DNA from: Halomonas sp. HL-93
Lineage (GTDB): Bacteria; Pseudomonadota; Gammaproteobacteria; Pseudomonadales; Halomonadaceae
Reading direction: 5' to 3'
DNA length: 64,000 bases
Assembly (NCBI RefSeq): GCF_900086985.1
Contig: NZ_LT593974.1
Coordinates: forward strand, 2,108,001-2,172,000
Of the stretch, positions 9,128 to 19,537 are shown one piece after another (position 1 is the stretch's first letter; each line of letters starts with the position of its first letter). Below the pieces are notes generated by a model. That model did no database searches, had not been told where the DNA came from, and worked only from the letters and a program-made list of their open reading frames with translations. Position numbers and translations under genes: made by a program.

Positions 9128-11801
9128 CGGCTCCGTCATCCTGTGCGTCATTATCATTGGCGTCGTCTGTCTCCGCCTCTTCGAGCGCTTCAAACTCTGC
9201 CTCTTCCGGCTCATCGACGCGCACGGTCTTGACCAGCTTCTCTTCTTTACCGAGGCGGATCAGCATGACCCCCTGGGTATTGCGCGATGTGATCGAGACT
9301 TCTTCCACCCGCGTGCGGACCAACGTGCCGCGATCGGTAATCAGCATCATTTCGTCGCTGTCGTAGATCTGCATGGCGGCCACCAGCGAACCATTACGCT
9401 CGCTGGTCTGCATGGCGATCACGCCCTGGCCACCGCGGCCGCGCAGCGGGAACGCTTCCAGCCGGGTGCGCTTGCCATAACCGTTTTCACTGGCGGTGAG
9501 AATGTAGATATTGCCGCCATCGGACGGGCTTTCGACATCGCCGTCGGTGGCGTCGTCTTCGCCGTCGATCTGCTGCGTCTTGGGGATGATCAGGCTGATC
9601 ACTTCAGCGTTATCCGTCAGACGCATCCCACGCACACCGCGGGCCGTACGGCCCATGGCACGCACGTTACCTTCCTCGAAGCGGATCGCCTTGCCGTTGG
9701 ACGACAGCAGCATCGCATGATCAGACCCCGAGGTAATTGCGGCGCCCACCAGACGATCGCCCTCTTCAAGGTCGATCGCAATCAGGCCCACGCTGCGCGG
9801 ACGCGAGAACTGTTCGAGACTGGTGCGCTTGACCGTCCCCTGCGCGGTGGCAAAGAAGATGTAGTGATCGGGATCGTAATCGCGCACCGGCAGGATCGCG
9901 TTGACCGCCTCGCCTTCCTCGAGCGGCAGCATATTGACCAGCGGCTTGCCACGCGAGCCGCGGCTGGCGTTGGGCATTTCGTAGACTTTCAGCCAGTACA
10001 CCTTGCCGCGGTTGGAGAACAGCAGCACCGTATCGTGGGTCGACGCCACCAGCAGGTGCTCGATGACGTCTTCGTCTTTCATGGCCGTGGCGGACTTGCC
10101 GCGGCCACCGCGACGCTGGGCCTGGTAGTCGGAAAGCGGCTGGGTCTTGGCATAGCCCGAGCGGGAGACGGTGACCACCATGTCTTCTTCGGCAATCAGG
10201 TCTTCCATCGACAGGTCGAGATGGCTGGCCTGGATTTCGGTGCGACGGTCGTTGCCGAACTGATCACGCACCGCGTGCAGCTCTTCACGAATCACTTCCA
10301 TCAGACGGTCTGGCGAGGCAAGAATCTCTGTCAACTCGGCTATTTTTTCCAAGATGGAGAGATATTCATCAAGCAGCTTCTCGGTTTCAAGGCCGGTAAG
10401 ACGATGCAAGCGAAGCTCCAGGATCGCCTGAGCCTGCGCTGGCGACAACCGGTACTCAGTAGCGCTGGGGTTTAGGCCAAAGCCTTCTTCAAGCTCTTCT
10501 GGCTTGCACGACGTTGCACCGGCTCTCTCCAGCATGGCGGTCACTTGGCCGGGCTGCCATGTCTTGGCGAGCAGCTTCTCACGCGCTTCTGCCGCATTGG
10601 GCGAGGCTTTGATGAGCTCAATGACTTGATCAATATTGGAGATGGCGACGGCCAAACCTTCCAAGATATGACCACGCTCACGGGCTTTTTTCAGTTCAAA
10701 CAGCGTACGCCGAGTCACCACTTCGCGCCGGTGGCGGATAAACGCTTCGAGCATTTCTTTCAGGTTCAACGTGCGAGGCTGGCCATTTTCGAGGGCCACC
10801 ATGTTGATACCAAAGACGTTTTGTAGCTGTGTTTGAGCGAAGAGGTTATTCACCACGACGTCGCCGGACTCGCCGCGTTTAATTTCAATAACCACGCGCA
10901 GCCCGTCTTTATCGGACTCATCGCGCAGTTCGGCGATGCCCTCTATCTTCTTCTCTTTGACCAATTCGGCGATCTTTTCGATCAAACGCGCCTTGTTTAC
11001 CTGATAAGGCAGTTCGGTAATGATGATGTGATCGCGGCCGGTTTTATCGTGGTGCTCGATGGTGTGGCAAGCGCGCACATAAATGCGTCCCCGCCCGGTA
11101 CGATAAGCTGACAGAATACCCGCGCGGCCATTGATAATAGCGCCTGTGGGGAAATCCGGGCCGGGGATATACTCCATCAAATCATCCACCGACAGCGTAT
11201 AGTCATCAATCAGAGCCAGGCAGCCATCAATCACCTCGCGCATATTATGCGGCGGGATGTTGGTGGCCATGCCCACAGCGATACCCGATGACCCATTAAT
11301 CAACAGATTGGGAACTTTTGTGGGCAGCACCTCAGGAATACGCTCGGTACCGTCGTAATTGTCTACCCAGTCGACGGTATCTTTTTCAAGATCGGCGAGC
11401 AGCTCATGGGCCAGGCGCGACATACGCACTTCGGTATAACGCATGGCCGCTGCATTATCGCCATCGATCGAACCGAAGTTACCCTGGCCGTCGACCAGCA
11501 CGTGGCGCATTGAGAAATGCTGCGCCATGCGAACGATGGTGTCATAGACCGCACTATCGCCGTGCGGGTGGTATTTACCGATAACGTCACCGACGACACG
11601 CGCCGACTTCTTATACGGTTTATTCCAGTCATTGCTCAGCTCATGCATGGCAAACAGCACACGCCGATGAACAGGCTTCAGGCCGTCACGCACATCAGGT
11701 AGCGCGCGGCCGATAATGACACTCATCGCATAGTCGAGATACGACTGTTTGAGCTCGTCTTCAATATTGACGGGCAAGATTTCTCTGGCGATGTCACCCA
11801 T
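9111..11801 (-). CDS. gyrA: DNA gyrase subunit A
   Basis: 896-residue breakage-reunion subunit of gyrase. The winged-helix catalytic region has the active-site tyrosine at Y122 ([10 protein letters not shown]). The C-terminal beta-pinwheel contains the GyrA box QRRGGRGK needed to wrap DNA. Residue numbering in the quinolone region equals E. coli: S83 and D87 are both wild type, so no target-based quinolone resistance is predicted. The last ~35 residues are extremely acidic, as in E. coli GyrA but enriched as expected for a halophile. It heads the operon that continues into serC; its own start has AAGGA about 10 nt upstream. Confidence 0.98.
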   Translation of the reverse strand: MGDIAREILPVNIEDELKQSYLDYAMSVIIGRALPDVRDGLKPVHRRVLFAMHELSNDWNKPYKKSARVVGDVIGKYHPHGDSAVYDTIVRMAQHFSMRHVLVDGQGNFGSIDGDNAAAMRYTEVRMSRLAHELLADLEKDTVDWVDNYDGTERIPEVLPTKVPNLLINGSSGIAVGMATNIPPHNMREVIDGCLALIDDYTLSVDDLMEYIPGPDFPTGAIINGRAGILSAYRTGRGRIYVRACHTIEHHDKTGRDHIIITELPYQVNKARLIEKIAELVKEKKIEGIAELRDESDKDGLRVVIEIKRGESGDVVVNNLFAQTQLQNVFGINMVALENGQPRTLNLKEMLEAFIRHRREVVTRRTLFELKKARERGHILEGLAVAISNIDQVIELIKASPNAAEAREKLLAKTWQPGQVTAMLERAGATSCKPEELEEGFGLNPSATEYRLSPAQAQAILELRLHRLTGLETEKLLDEYLSILEKIAELTEILASPDRLMEVIREELHAVRDQFGNDRRTEIQASHLDLSMEDLIAEEDMVVTVSRSGYAKTQPLSDYQAQRRGGRGKSATAMKDEDVIEHLLVASTHDTVLLFSNRGKVYWLKVYEMPNASRGSRGKPLVNMLPLEEGEAVNAILPVRDYDPDHYIFFATAQGTVKRTSLEQFSRPRSVGLIAIDLEEGDRLVGAAITSGSDHAMLLSSNGKAIRFEEGNVRAMGRTARGVRGMRLTDNAEVISLIIPKTQQIDGEDDATDGDVESPSDGGNIYILTASENGYGKRTRLEAFPLRGRGGQGVIAMQTSERNGSLVAAMQIYDSDEMMLITDRGTLVRTRVEEVSITSRNTQGVMLIRLGKEEKLVKTVRVDEPEEAEFEALEEAETDDANDNDAQDDGADDTSL

Positions 11802-11818
11802 GAAAGTCAGATCCTTTG

Positions 11819-11922
11819 CACTGCATTGGCACTGCGAGAGTTGAAAGCGCTTATAAAAACGGCCTTAAAGGCACGGCAAAGCGGCGCCCAAATACTGCCC
11901 CATCATACCACTGCATTGGCAC
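11819..11922 (-). promoter_or_regulatory. gyrA promoter/leader with a duplicated 14-bp element
   Basis: CACTGCATTGGCAC occurs exactly twice, at 11819-11832 and 11909-11922, 90 bp apart. On the minus strand an extended -10 candidate, TGGTATGAT, lies at about 11910-11902, so one copy overlaps the -35/spacer zone and the other lies in the leader, 17 nt before the gyrA ATG. The repeat is plain; a role as a paired regulator site is inferred. Confidence 0.4.
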
Positions 11923-11953
11923 CAAGGGCAGCCGGTCACATCGTCAAGACGTT

Positions 11954-12391
11954 TCAATCGGCAAATACCGCCTTCTCTACTGTTAAAGCCTCAAGCGTCT
12001 GGCGGACATTGCCGTCAATAGCGCTAGCCTTGTTGGCCCGCACGTCCAGCAACACAAAGGTGAGATCCGCTTGGGCCACTAAACGGCCATTCTGTTGGCG
12101 AATCTGGTGGTGGCATATCGCACTACGCTCGCCCACATCGACAATCCCCGTCATGATCACCAAGTCGTCGCCTTGAACGGCGGCGGCACGGTAATCAATA
12201 TTCAAATTAACCACGACAAATGCCCGACCGGCATCGTGCAATTCTTTCATGAGCGCGGGATGTGCATCGAAAAACGCCCAGCGCCCTTCTTCCATAAATT
12301 CCAAGTAACGCGCATTGTTAACGTGCCCATAGCCATCCAAATGATACCCACGTACACGGAGATGAATACGCGATACTAAGTCAGCCGACAT
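11954..12391 (-). CDS. Acyl-CoA thioesterase (hotdog fold)
   Basis: 145-residue hotdog-fold thioesterase of the 4-hydroxybenzoyl-CoA/YbgC-FadM group, expected to hydrolyse acyl-CoA in the cytoplasm. LDGYGHVNNARYLEFMEEGR holds the catalytic motif (an Asp/Tyr region followed by HVNNARYL), and NIDYRAAAVQGDDLVI is the usual next strand-helix. I start at the ATG at 12391 because CTGGGAG lies 5 nt upstream; the frame is open to 12463 but without SD support. It lies between gyrA and the divergent rdgC as a single gene. Its substrate cannot be told from sequence. Confidence 0.85.
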   Translation of the reverse strand: MSADLVSRIHLRVRGYHLDGYGHVNNARYLEFMEEGRWAFFDAHPALMKELHDAGRAFVVVNLNIDYRAAAVQGDDLVIMTGIVDVGERSAICHHQIRQQNGRLVAQADLTFVLLDVRANKASAIDGNVRQTLEALTVEKAVFAD

Positions 12392-12571
12392 AAATACTCC
12401 CAGGGTGTATACGTTATTGATAATGACCGCTAACCAACTTAACTGAGCCAGCGCCATCCCCAATCAAACATAAGTTTGAAACACTCGCAACATTCAACCT
12501 CTTGGTGACGGTGCTGGTAGGAAAGCGCTGCTTTCGACATAATGTGCCACCTTTTAAACAGGACAGGCGAC

Positions 12572-13501
12572 ATGTGGTTCAAACACCTGCACTTATATCG
12601 CGTACATAGCGCCCCGGCGCTAGACCAATCGGCCCTGAGCGACGCGCTGGATGCGCACGCGGCGGCGCCCTTAGGTAATGCCGATGCGCGGCGTCTTGGT
12701 TGGACGGCACCTGCCGGGCGGCTCGGTAGTGGTCAGCGGCTACATGAAATCCAAGGCCATCGTCTGCTGTCGGCGCTACGCCAAGAACGCTTGTTACCCG
12801 CTTCTGTCGTTAAAGAGGAAGTCGACGAGCAGGTGGCCAATATTGAAGCAAGCGAAGGCCGCAAAGTAACCCGCAAAGAGAAAACCGCTCTTAAAGAACA
12901 AGTCACTGAAGACCTGCTGCCTCGCGCCTTTGTTCGCAGCCAAAAAATTGATTTATGGTGGGATACGGGCCGCCAACTCATCGGCATTAATGCCAGCTCG
13001 CGCACACGGGCGGAAGATATTCTAGACCTGCTACGCGAATCCCTGGGCACCTTGAGCGTTACACCGTTAGCTTCTCAGACGCTGCCCATGCGTGCCATGA
13101 CCACTTGGCTAGGTGACCCCACAAGCCGCCCCGCCGACCTTCAGCTTGGCTATCAGGTAGAATTAAAAGCCAAAGGCGACGATGGCGTGCTCCGCGCGCG
13201 GCAGGTTGACCTGGACAGCGACGAAATCCAACAGCTATTAGAGAGTGGGCGCCAAGCGAGTAAACTCGCTCTACATATCGAAGGTCGCCTAAGCTTGGTA
13301 TTACACGAGGACTTAGCGCTTAAGTCGCTGCGTTTTGGCGACGCACTAATAGAAGAGGCCGACCAAACCGATGATGGCGACGATGCGTTGGCCCGGTTAG
13401 AAACCGACTTTATTTTGATGGCGAACGCCCTGTCTGAGGATATCGCTCGCTTGATGGAATGGCTTGGCGGTGAGACACAACGGGAACCTTCAGCCCCTTG
13501 A
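12572..13501 (+). CDS. rdgC: Recombination-associated protein RdgC
   Basis: 309-residue RdgC, a ring-forming dsDNA-binding protein that restrains RecA and is linked to replication restart. The N-terminus MWFKHLHLYRVH and the segments GWTAPAGRLGSG and QKIDLWWDTGRQLIGINASSRTRAEDILDLLR fit the family, as does its length (about 300). The frame is open from 12542, but ATG 12572 gives the conserved start and has AGG 6 nt upstream. It stands alone, facing away from the thioesterase gene. Confidence 0.95.
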   Translation: MWFKHLHLYRVHSAPALDQSALSDALDAHAAAPLGNADARRLGWTAPAGRLGSGQRLHEIQGHRLLSALRQERLLPASVVKEEVDEQVANIEASEGRKVTRKEKTALKEQVTEDLLPRAFVRSQKIDLWWDTGRQLIGINASSRTRAEDILDLLRESLGTLSVTPLASQTLPMRAMTTWLGDPTSRPADLQLGYQVELKAKGDDGVLRARQVDLDSDEIQQLLESGRQASKLALHIEGRLSLVLHEDLALKSLRFGDALIEEADQTDDGDDALARLETDFILMANALSEDIARLMEWLGGETQREPSAP

Positions 13502-13573
13502 GCACTCTGTCTGACAGTTTCGACTTTCTGCTGCCCACACAATTGATTTTATTATTGAAATCCTACGGATCGC

Positions 13574-14755
13574 ATGACACATCACAATAACGCTTCAACT
13601 ACCTCGACGACATCAGACCCTTGGGCGGATATTCGCCCTTACATGGATCATGAAGTAGCCAACGTGCTTGCCAAGCTTTCACGGGATAACGAGCTGCTTG
13701 ATGCGCTTACCCGCTTCCGGCTGCCCCGCTTAGCCCGTTGGGCTCCACCGCTGGCACGAGCCATTGCCAGCCACGCGGTGCGCCGGGAGGTTAAGGACGT
13801 CACTAGCGTGCGCGAATTTCAGATGCGCATCGCAAGTTACATGGTGCGCATGATTCGCACGACCACTGATGCCTTTGAGGTCGAGGGGTTAGATAAGCTC
13901 GACGCTGATAGCGCCTATTTATTTATAGGTAATCACCGGGATATTTCGCTTGACCCAGCCTTCGTCAACTACGCCCTCTATCAAGCAAACCGGGATACCG
14001 TGCGCATTGCGATTGGCGACAACTTATTGAAAAAGCCTTATGTCACCGATCTAATGCGGCTGAACAAAAGCTTCATTGTACCCCGCAGCGTACGTGGAAA
14101 GCGGGCCATGCTGGCCGCTTATCAGCAACTCTCAGCCTATATCCGTCACTCGATCACCGAGGATCAGCACTCGATTTGGATGGCACAGCGGGAAGGTCGA
14201 GCCAAAAACGGTATTGACCGGACTGACCCTGCCATTATCAAGATGCTGACTATCGCCAGCCGCACCAGCAACCGTGACGTACTGTTCGGCGAAGCGATTG
14301 CCGAGCTTAAGCTCGTGCCGGTCTCAATCAGCTACGAGTACGACCCCTGCGATCTGCAAAAAGCCCAAGAGCTTTACGATATCGACACCAAAGGCAGCTA
14401 CGCGAAAAGCGAATTCGAAGATATTCGCTCCATTGTCGCCGGCATTACCGGCACCAAGGGGCGTGTTCAACTGCGCTTTGGCTCGCCGGTTGGCGCCGAC
14501 ATGGCCACTCCTGACGAGGTCGCCGCTGACATAGACCGACAGGTAATTGGCGGCTACCGGCTGTTTCCCAGTCATTATCTGGCGCTTGAAGCACTGGGTG
14601 ATGCGCCAGAGCTGGTGGCCCGGCGTGCCATTACCCGTGACGACCGGGAGCGCTTCAATGCACGGCTGGCCAACGTCCCTGAACAGCTACGCCCATACTG
14701 GTTGGCGCAATACGCCAACCCGGTAAAACACAAAGCGGGGCGCTTAACGAGTTGA
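13574..14755 (+). CDS. PlsC-like acyltransferase
   Basis: 393-residue protein with a lysophosphatidate-acyltransferase-like (PlsC/GPAT) domain. The family's His-(X)4-Asp motif appears as NHRDISLDPAFV near residue 117, followed by LMRLNKSFIVPRS and the acceptor-binding IWMAQREGRAKNG. The length and long N-terminal helix-rich region differ from short PlsC proteins; these larger proteins are common in marine gammaproteobacteria and of uncertain substrate. It would act at the membrane face on glycerophospholipid precursors. No strong transmembrane helix is visible. It follows rdgC by 72 nt and could be cotranscribed. Confidence 0.8.
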   Translation: MTHHNNASTTSTTSDPWADIRPYMDHEVANVLAKLSRDNELLDALTRFRLPRLARWAPPLARAIASHAVRREVKDVTSVREFQMRIASYMVRMIRTTTDAFEVEGLDKLDADSAYLFIGNHRDISLDPAFVNYALYQANRDTVRIAIGDNLLKKPYVTDLMRLNKSFIVPRSVRGKRAMLAAYQQLSAYIRHSITEDQHSIWMAQREGRAKNGIDRTDPAIIKMLTIASRTSNRDVLFGEAIAELKLVPVSISYEYDPCDLQKAQELYDIDTKGSYAKSEFEDIRSIVAGITGTKGRVQLRFGSPVGADMATPDEVAADIDRQVIGGYRLFPSHYLALEALGDAPELVARRAITRDDRERFNARLANVPEQLRPYWLAQYANPVKHKAGRLTS

Positions 14756-14854
14756 GCACACCCGCCCATGCTCGCTGGCGGAAAAAATGCTATGGTCAAA
14801 GCATTTAGTGGTCTCGGCTGACGCTCAGCACGTCGCGATCTTAAGGAGAATCCC

Positions 14855-15136
14855 ATGTCCGCTTCAGAAATTCAGAAAACGCGCATCATTAATGAGCTAC
14901 GTGGTTTTATTCGCAAGCTGCTGCAAGATCCCAAAATTCTTGAACAGTCGCTGGTCATTGCCCGCGAACAGCTTAGCGAAGGCAGCAGTCCAGCCGTTAT
15001 GGCGCAAATTGCCAACCAAATATCCGATACCACTAGCGTGCATATCCCCGAAGACCCGGCTGAGCACTCAGAGGCGGATAAGCTGTTTCTGGAGCTTTTG
15101 CGCGAAGTGGTCCAAGAGGAGCAGGCGCTTTACTAG
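14855..15136 (+). CDS. Conserved-looking hypothetical protein, 93 aa
   Basis: Small acidic helical protein starting MSASEIQKTRIINELRGFIRK. TAAGGAG sits 6 nt before the ATG, so expression is well supported. There is no signal peptide, membrane segment, cysteine or metal motif. I do not recognise a named family. It lies between the acyltransferase and metG, followed by a hairpin that may end its transcript. It could be a small regulatory or scaffold protein; nothing in the sequence decides. Confidence 0.7.
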   Translation: MSASEIQKTRIINELRGFIRKLLQDPKILEQSLVIAREQLSEGSSPAVMAQIANQISDTTSVHIPEDPAEHSEADKLFLELLREVVQEEQALY

Positions 15137-15155
15137 CGCGCACTGCGTCACTCCC

Positions 15156-15190
15156 GGCGAGGCATAAATGCCTCGCCATATATCTTTTTT
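15156..15190 (+). terminator. Terminator-like hairpin before metG
   Basis: GGCGAGGCAT / ATGCCTCGCC (15156-15177) forms a strong stem, followed after seven bases by a run of six T (15185-15190). The gap before the T-run weakens the call. It lies 43 nt before metG, so it could also act as an attenuator or leader structure. Confidence 0.5.
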
Positions 15191-15220
15191 GTTAATGTCT
15201 GATCGGGATTTTCGTTCATC

Positions 15221-17257
15221 ATGTCAACTATTTCTTCGCGCCGCATTCTGGTAACCAGTGCGCTTCCTTACGCTAACGGCGCTATTCACCTGGGCCATTT
15301 GCTGGAATATATCCAAACCGATATTTGGGTGCGTTTTCAGAAAAGCCGTGGTCAGCAATGCTATTACGTATGTGCCGATGATGCGCACGGCACCGCCATA
15401 ATGCTGCGTGCTGAACAAGAAGGCATTTCCCCTGAGGCATTAATTGACCGGGTCTCACGCGACCACCAAGCCGACTTTGCCCGTTTTGGCGTCGCCTTTG
15501 ACAACTACCATTCCACTCATTCGGACGAAAACCGCTATTACAGCGAGTTGATCTATCAGCGTCTACGCGATAAAGGCCATATCGCCACACGCGAAATTGA
15601 ACAAATGTTTGACCCACAAAAAGGGCTATTTCTCGCCGACCGCTTTATTAAAGGCACCTGCCCTAAATGTGGCTCTGACGATCAATACGGCGATAACTGT
15701 GAGAAATGCGGCGCTACTTATACGCCGGCAGAGCTCATCAACCCGGTCTCGGCGATTTCTGGTGCCACCCCTGAAGTACGCAGTTCAACGCATTATTTCT
15801 TTAAGTTACCGGACTTTGCAGATTTTCTTCAGCGCTGGATTAACGATGGCCACGTTCAGCCGCAAATTCGCAATAAACTAATGGAGTGGTTTGAGTCAGG
15901 CTTTAACGAGTGGGATATTTCCCGCGATGCGCCTTACTTTGGCTTTGAAATACCCGACGCTCCTGGCAAATACTTTTATGTATGGCTTGATGCGCCGATT
16001 GGTTACCTGGCCAGCTTCAAAAACCTGTGCGAGCGTGAAGGCATCGATTTCGACAGCTTTTGGCAGCCAACATCTGACGCTGAGGTTTACCATTTTATCG
16101 GCAAAGATATCGTTTATTTCCACGCTCTGTTCTGGCCGGCCATGCTCCACGGTGCCGATCTGCGCACACCCACCGCGGTTAACTGTCATGGTTTCTTGAC
16201 TGTGGACGGTGCCAAGATGTCGAAGTCCCGAGGCACCTTTATTAAAGCCGCCACCTACGCCGACCACCTCAACCCTGAATATTTGCGTTACTACTTTGCC
16301 GCCAAGCTAACCTCCAAGGTCGACGACCTTGACCTGAACCTTGAAGACTTTGCCGCAAGAGTAAACTCAGACCTAGTGGGCAAAGTGGTCAATATCGCCA
16401 GCCGTTGCGCGGGCTTTGTTAAGAAACTAGGCGGCGGCCAGTTGTCGGCCCATTGCAGCGAGCCGCAAATGGTCGCCCGTTTCATTAGCGCTGGTGACAG
16501 CATTGCCCAGGATTTCGAAGCTCGCGAATTCAGCCGCGCGATGCGCAGCATCATGGAATTGGCCGACGAGGCGAACACCTACATCGCTGAAAAAGAGCCC
16601 TGGGTGCTGGCCAAGCAGGAAGGACGCGATGCCGACGTGCTGGATATCTGCTCGGTAGGCATTAATTTGTTCCGCCAACTAATGGTATACCTCGCCCCGG
16701 TGGTTCCCAGCATGGCCGAGCAGGCGCGGGTGTTCTTGAACGTCGATACGCTAAACTGGGAGAGTCGCCAAGACGTTCTGGTCGATCATGCCATTAATAA
16801 ATTCAACCCCCTCATGCAGCGCATCGAGCGCGACAAGATTGACGCCATGATTGAGGCCTCAAAGGAGGATCTGGTGGAAGAACAAAAGCTTAAGGAATCA
16901 CCCAAAGGCCCTTTGACTGAAAACCCAATCGCGCCCGAAATCAGCTTCGATGAGTTTGCCAAGGTCGACCTGCGCATTGCCCGCATTGCCAAGGCGCAAT
17001 ACGTTGAGGGTGCCGATAAGTTGCTTCAACTAACGCTAGATCTAGGTGGCGAAACCCGCAATGTATTTTCGGGCATCCGTTCGGCCTACGCTCCGGAAGC
17101 GCTTGAAGGACGCTTAACGGTGATGGTCGCCAACCTTGCACCGCGTAAAATGCGCTTTGGTGTATCGGAAGGCATGGTCCTCGCCTCGGCCAATCAAGAC
17201 GGCATTTATCTGCTTTCCCCGGATTCCGGCGCTGAACCGGGTCAACGGGTAACATAA
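15221..17257 (+). CDS. metG: Methionyl-tRNA synthetase
   Basis: 678-residue class I synthetase that charges tRNA-Met. The HIGH motif appears as HLGH in [14 protein letters not shown], and KMSKS as [10 protein letters not shown]. The zinc knuckle has two CxxC pairs ([18 protein letters not shown]), so it is the long E. coli-like form. The C-terminal ~110 residues ([14 protein letters not shown] onward) are the Trbp111-like tRNA-binding and dimerisation domain. No strong SD precedes the ATG; the start is set by the conserved N-terminus. A strong intrinsic terminator follows. Confidence 0.98.
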   Translation: MSTISSRRILVTSALPYANGAIHLGHLLEYIQTDIWVRFQKSRGQQCYYVCADDAHGTAIMLRAEQEGISPEALIDRVSRDHQADFARFGVAFDNYHSTHSDENRYYSELIYQRLRDKGHIATREIEQMFDPQKGLFLADRFIKGTCPKCGSDDQYGDNCEKCGATYTPAELINPVSAISGATPEVRSSTHYFFKLPDFADFLQRWINDGHVQPQIRNKLMEWFESGFNEWDISRDAPYFGFEIPDAPGKYFYVWLDAPIGYLASFKNLCEREGIDFDSFWQPTSDAEVYHFIGKDIVYFHALFWPAMLHGADLRTPTAVNCHGFLTVDGAKMSKSRGTFIKAATYADHLNPEYLRYYFAAKLTSKVDDLDLNLEDFAARVNSDLVGKVVNIASRCAGFVKKLGGGQLSAHCSEPQMVARFISAGDSIAQDFEAREFSRAMRSIMELADEANTYIAEKEPWVLAKQEGRDADVLDICSVGINLFRQLMVYLAPVVPSMAEQARVFLNVDTLNWESRQDVLVDHAINKFNPLMQRIERDKIDAMIEASKEDLVEEQKLKESPKGPLTENPIAPEISFDEFAKVDLRIARIAKAQYVEGADKLLQLTLDLGGETRNVFSGIRSAYAPEALEGRLTVMVANLAPRKMRFGVSEGMVLASANQDGIYLLSPDSGAEPGQRVT

Positions 17258-17276
17258 TCAGGTAAACTTTAATTTA

Positions 17277-17308
17277 GGGGCAAGGCAAGCTGCCTTAGCC
17301 CCTTTTTT
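17277..17308 (+). terminator. Intrinsic terminator after metG
   Basis: GGGGC-AAGGCA / TGCCTT-a-GCCCC stem with a 3-nt loop and one bulged A, followed immediately by six T. It lies 20 nt after the metG stop. Confidence 0.93.
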
Positions 17309-17350
17309 ATGCGTTTATATTGGCAAGTTCAACACGGCTGAGCTCACTAT

Positions 17351-18952
17351 ATGCAACATCGCTTCTCACGCTCACTGCGATTTCGTTTTTTTGCTGCTCT
17401 TGGTGGTTTACTTGTCTGTGCAATAGCCGCGCTGGCAGCCCTCAGCGCATGGATTATATTTCCAGCATTACAAGCTGAAGAGCGGGCAATGGTGAAACGC
17501 GAGCTGGACCGTGTTGAACGTAGCTTCCAACTTGATCAGCAGCAATTACAGTCCCAGGTTCGCGACTGGGCTCATTGGGATGATACCTATCAATTTGTTC
17601 AAGGCGACTATCCACGCTATTCAGAGGTCAACTTTAGCCAAGAAATGTTTGAGGACATGCGCTATCAACTGATGGCGTTTTTCACAACCACAGGCGATGT
17701 GCACTTTTTGGCGGGTATTAATCCTGTCACCGGCAATTATCAAACGTGTACGACACCCAATGATGAATGTGCCTGGATGACGCCTTTTGTAAAAACCATG
17801 CAAGCCGCCATCGCGGAGGATCGCTCAGAGAGCACGGCTATCTACGCTGATCATAATGCTGCACTCATGGCTTCAACCCCCATTTTACGTACCGACAAAA
17901 GTGGTGATTCAGTTGGCTGGCTATTCAAAGTTCGTTCTTTAGACGATGAATGGATAAGCTACATGGAAGATTATACGGGCCTGCCTATTTCGCTTACTCT
18001 CAGCAACGAGAAAGCGCCCGGCAGCGATGATTTCCACTTTTCGGGCAATACAGTATTTGCCGAACGCTACTTCCCTGCCTATGGCTCGGCCAACTCCCCT
18101 TCATTAGCGTTAGGTATAGACCTCAATCGCACCAGCTACTTAACCAGTTTAACCACCTTCCGCTATGTACTGGTGTGGACTGCAGTTCTAATGATCATGG
18201 TTATCGCCCTGGTGCTACTCTTGCTTGAAAAAATTGTGCTTAAGCCACTGCGTTTATTAACTCAATTTACCCAGCAAATAGGTATGACCGAGTCACAAAC
18301 TGATTGGCTTACCAAGCGGGATGACGAAATAGGTTTGTTATCGCGTGCGTTTCAGGAACAGTTTGCCCATCAGCAACAGCTCAATGATGAACTGCTGAAG
18401 CTGTCCACTCATGACGCACTGACTGGGCTGCCGAACAGGAGACTCTTTGACCAGCGTCTTGATGCCGCCTTTAGCGAAGTCGACGGCACTTCAGACTTGC
18501 TTGCGGTGATGATGCTCGATATTGATCACTTCAAACTCTACAACGACCACTACGGGCACCCTGAAGGGGACATCTGCCTGCAGCGTCTTGCCGAAGTTAT
18601 GCATAATGTCGCGCAGGCGCGGGGCTTTTTTATTGCCAGAACAGGGGGAGAAGAATTCTGCGCTATCCTGCCCCACACGTCGCCCGGTTCTGCCAAACAT
18701 ATTGGCGAACAGCTCTCATTAGCGGTAGATCGATTGCAGATCCCTCATGCAACATCGCCAGTGAAGCCTTTTGTCACGATAAGCGCGGGCATTGCCATGC
18801 TGCAGGACCCTAAATCCCAGTCACCGAGTGAGGTCGTCAGCTGCGCCGATCAGGCACTCTACCTTGCCAAGGAAGCTGGTCGACATCAGGTGGTATTATT
18901 CAGACCACCGCTAGCCAGCGGCGTGATTTCTGAGCACAATACGCCGCCATGA
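17351..18952 (+). CDS. Membrane diguanylate cyclase with CHASE4 sensor
   Basis: 533-residue inner-membrane protein predicted to make cyclic di-GMP. A transmembrane helix (~14-37) leads into a periplasmic CHASE4-like sensor ([12 protein letters not shown] is typical), a second helix (~275-298), a HAMP-like linker and a GGDEF domain. The active site is intact as GGEEF (G432-F436), with [10 protein letters not shown] and [12 protein letters not shown] upstream. The inhibitory I-site RxxD reads RGFF (424-427), so product inhibition is probably lost. Its stop overlaps the rsxA start by 4 nt, making it the first gene of the Rnf/Rsx operon. The ligand is unknown. Confidence 0.9.
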   Translation: MQHRFSRSLRFRFFAALGGLLVCAIAALAALSAWIIFPALQAEERAMVKRELDRVERSFQLDQQQLQSQVRDWAHWDDTYQFVQGDYPRYSEVNFSQEMFEDMRYQLMAFFTTTGDVHFLAGINPVTGNYQTCTTPNDECAWMTPFVKTMQAAIAEDRSESTAIYADHNAALMASTPILRTDKSGDSVGWLFKVRSLDDEWISYMEDYTGLPISLTLSNEKAPGSDDFHFSGNTVFAERYFPAYGSANSPSLALGIDLNRTSYLTSLTTFRYVLVWTAVLMIMVIALVLLLLEKIVLKPLRLLTQFTQQIGMTESQTDWLTKRDDEIGLLSRAFQEQFAHQQQLNDELLKLSTHDALTGLPNRRLFDQRLDAAFSEVDGTSDLLAVMMLDIDHFKLYNDHYGHPEGDICLQRLAEVMHNVAQARGFFIARTGGEEFCAILPHTSPGSAKHIGEQLSLAVDRLQIPHATSPVKPFVTISAGIAMLQDPKSQSPSEVVSCADQALYLAKEAGRHQVVLFRPPLASGVISEHNTPP

Positions 18953-19530
18953 GTGAGCTTTTCGTTATTCTGATAAGCACCGCGCTGGTCAACAATTTTG
19001 TGCTGGTACAGTTTCTTGGCTTATGCCCATTTATGGGCGTTTCCAATAAACTAGAGTCAGCCATGGGCATGTCGCTGGCCACAACCTTTGTGCTTACGCT
19101 TGCCTCGGCCGCCAGCTTTGTGGTGTACCACGGGCTGTTGGTACCTTTAGACATTACCTATTTACGCACCATCAGTTTTATCGTGGTGATTGCCGCCGTG
19201 GTTCAGTTCACCGACATCATGGTGCGCCAGCTAAGTCCATTACTGCACCGTGTACTGGGGATTTTTCTACCCCTGATTACCACCAACTGCGCGGTACTTG
19301 GCGTTGCACTGTTATCGCTGAATCGCGATCTGGGCTTTTTTGCCACCACCCTTTATGGGCTGGGAGCGGCGATTGGGTTTTCATTGGTGCTGGTGCTGTT
19401 TGCCGCCATGCGCGAACGCTTGGCAACGGCGGATATACCGACCCCTTTCAAAGGTGCCGCTATCGCGATGATCACGGCCAGCTTGATGTCACTTGCCTTT
19501 ATGGGCTTTTCTGGCTTGGTCCAAGGATAA
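18949..19530 (+). CDS. rsxA: Rnf/Rsx electron transport complex subunit A
   Basis: 193-residue integral membrane protein with six expected helices, homologous to RsxE and to NqrD/E. It forms part of the membrane core of the ion-pumping ferredoxin:NAD+ oxidoreductase. [16 protein letters not shown] and [17 protein letters not shown] include the two conserved cysteines that bind the intramembrane iron-sulfur cluster shared with RsxE. Translation is coupled to the GGDEF gene by an ATGA overlap. It opens the rsxABCDGE series. Confidence 0.96.
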   Translation: MSELFVILISTALVNNFVLVQFLGLCPFMGVSNKLESAMGMSLATTFVLTLASAASFVVYHGLLVPLDITYLRTISFIVVIAAVVQFTDIMVRQLSPLLHRVLGIFLPLITTNCAVLGVALLSLNRDLGFFATTLYGLGAAIGFSLVLVLFAAMRERLATADIPTPFKGAAIAMITASLMSLAFMGFSGLVQG

Positions 19531-19537
19531 TGTGTCA

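Noticed and set aside
14785..14806. AAATGCT / AGCATTT hairpin with a T-run on the minus strand before the 93-aa gene
   Set aside because: No minus-strand gene ends here, and on the plus strand it lacks a T-run.
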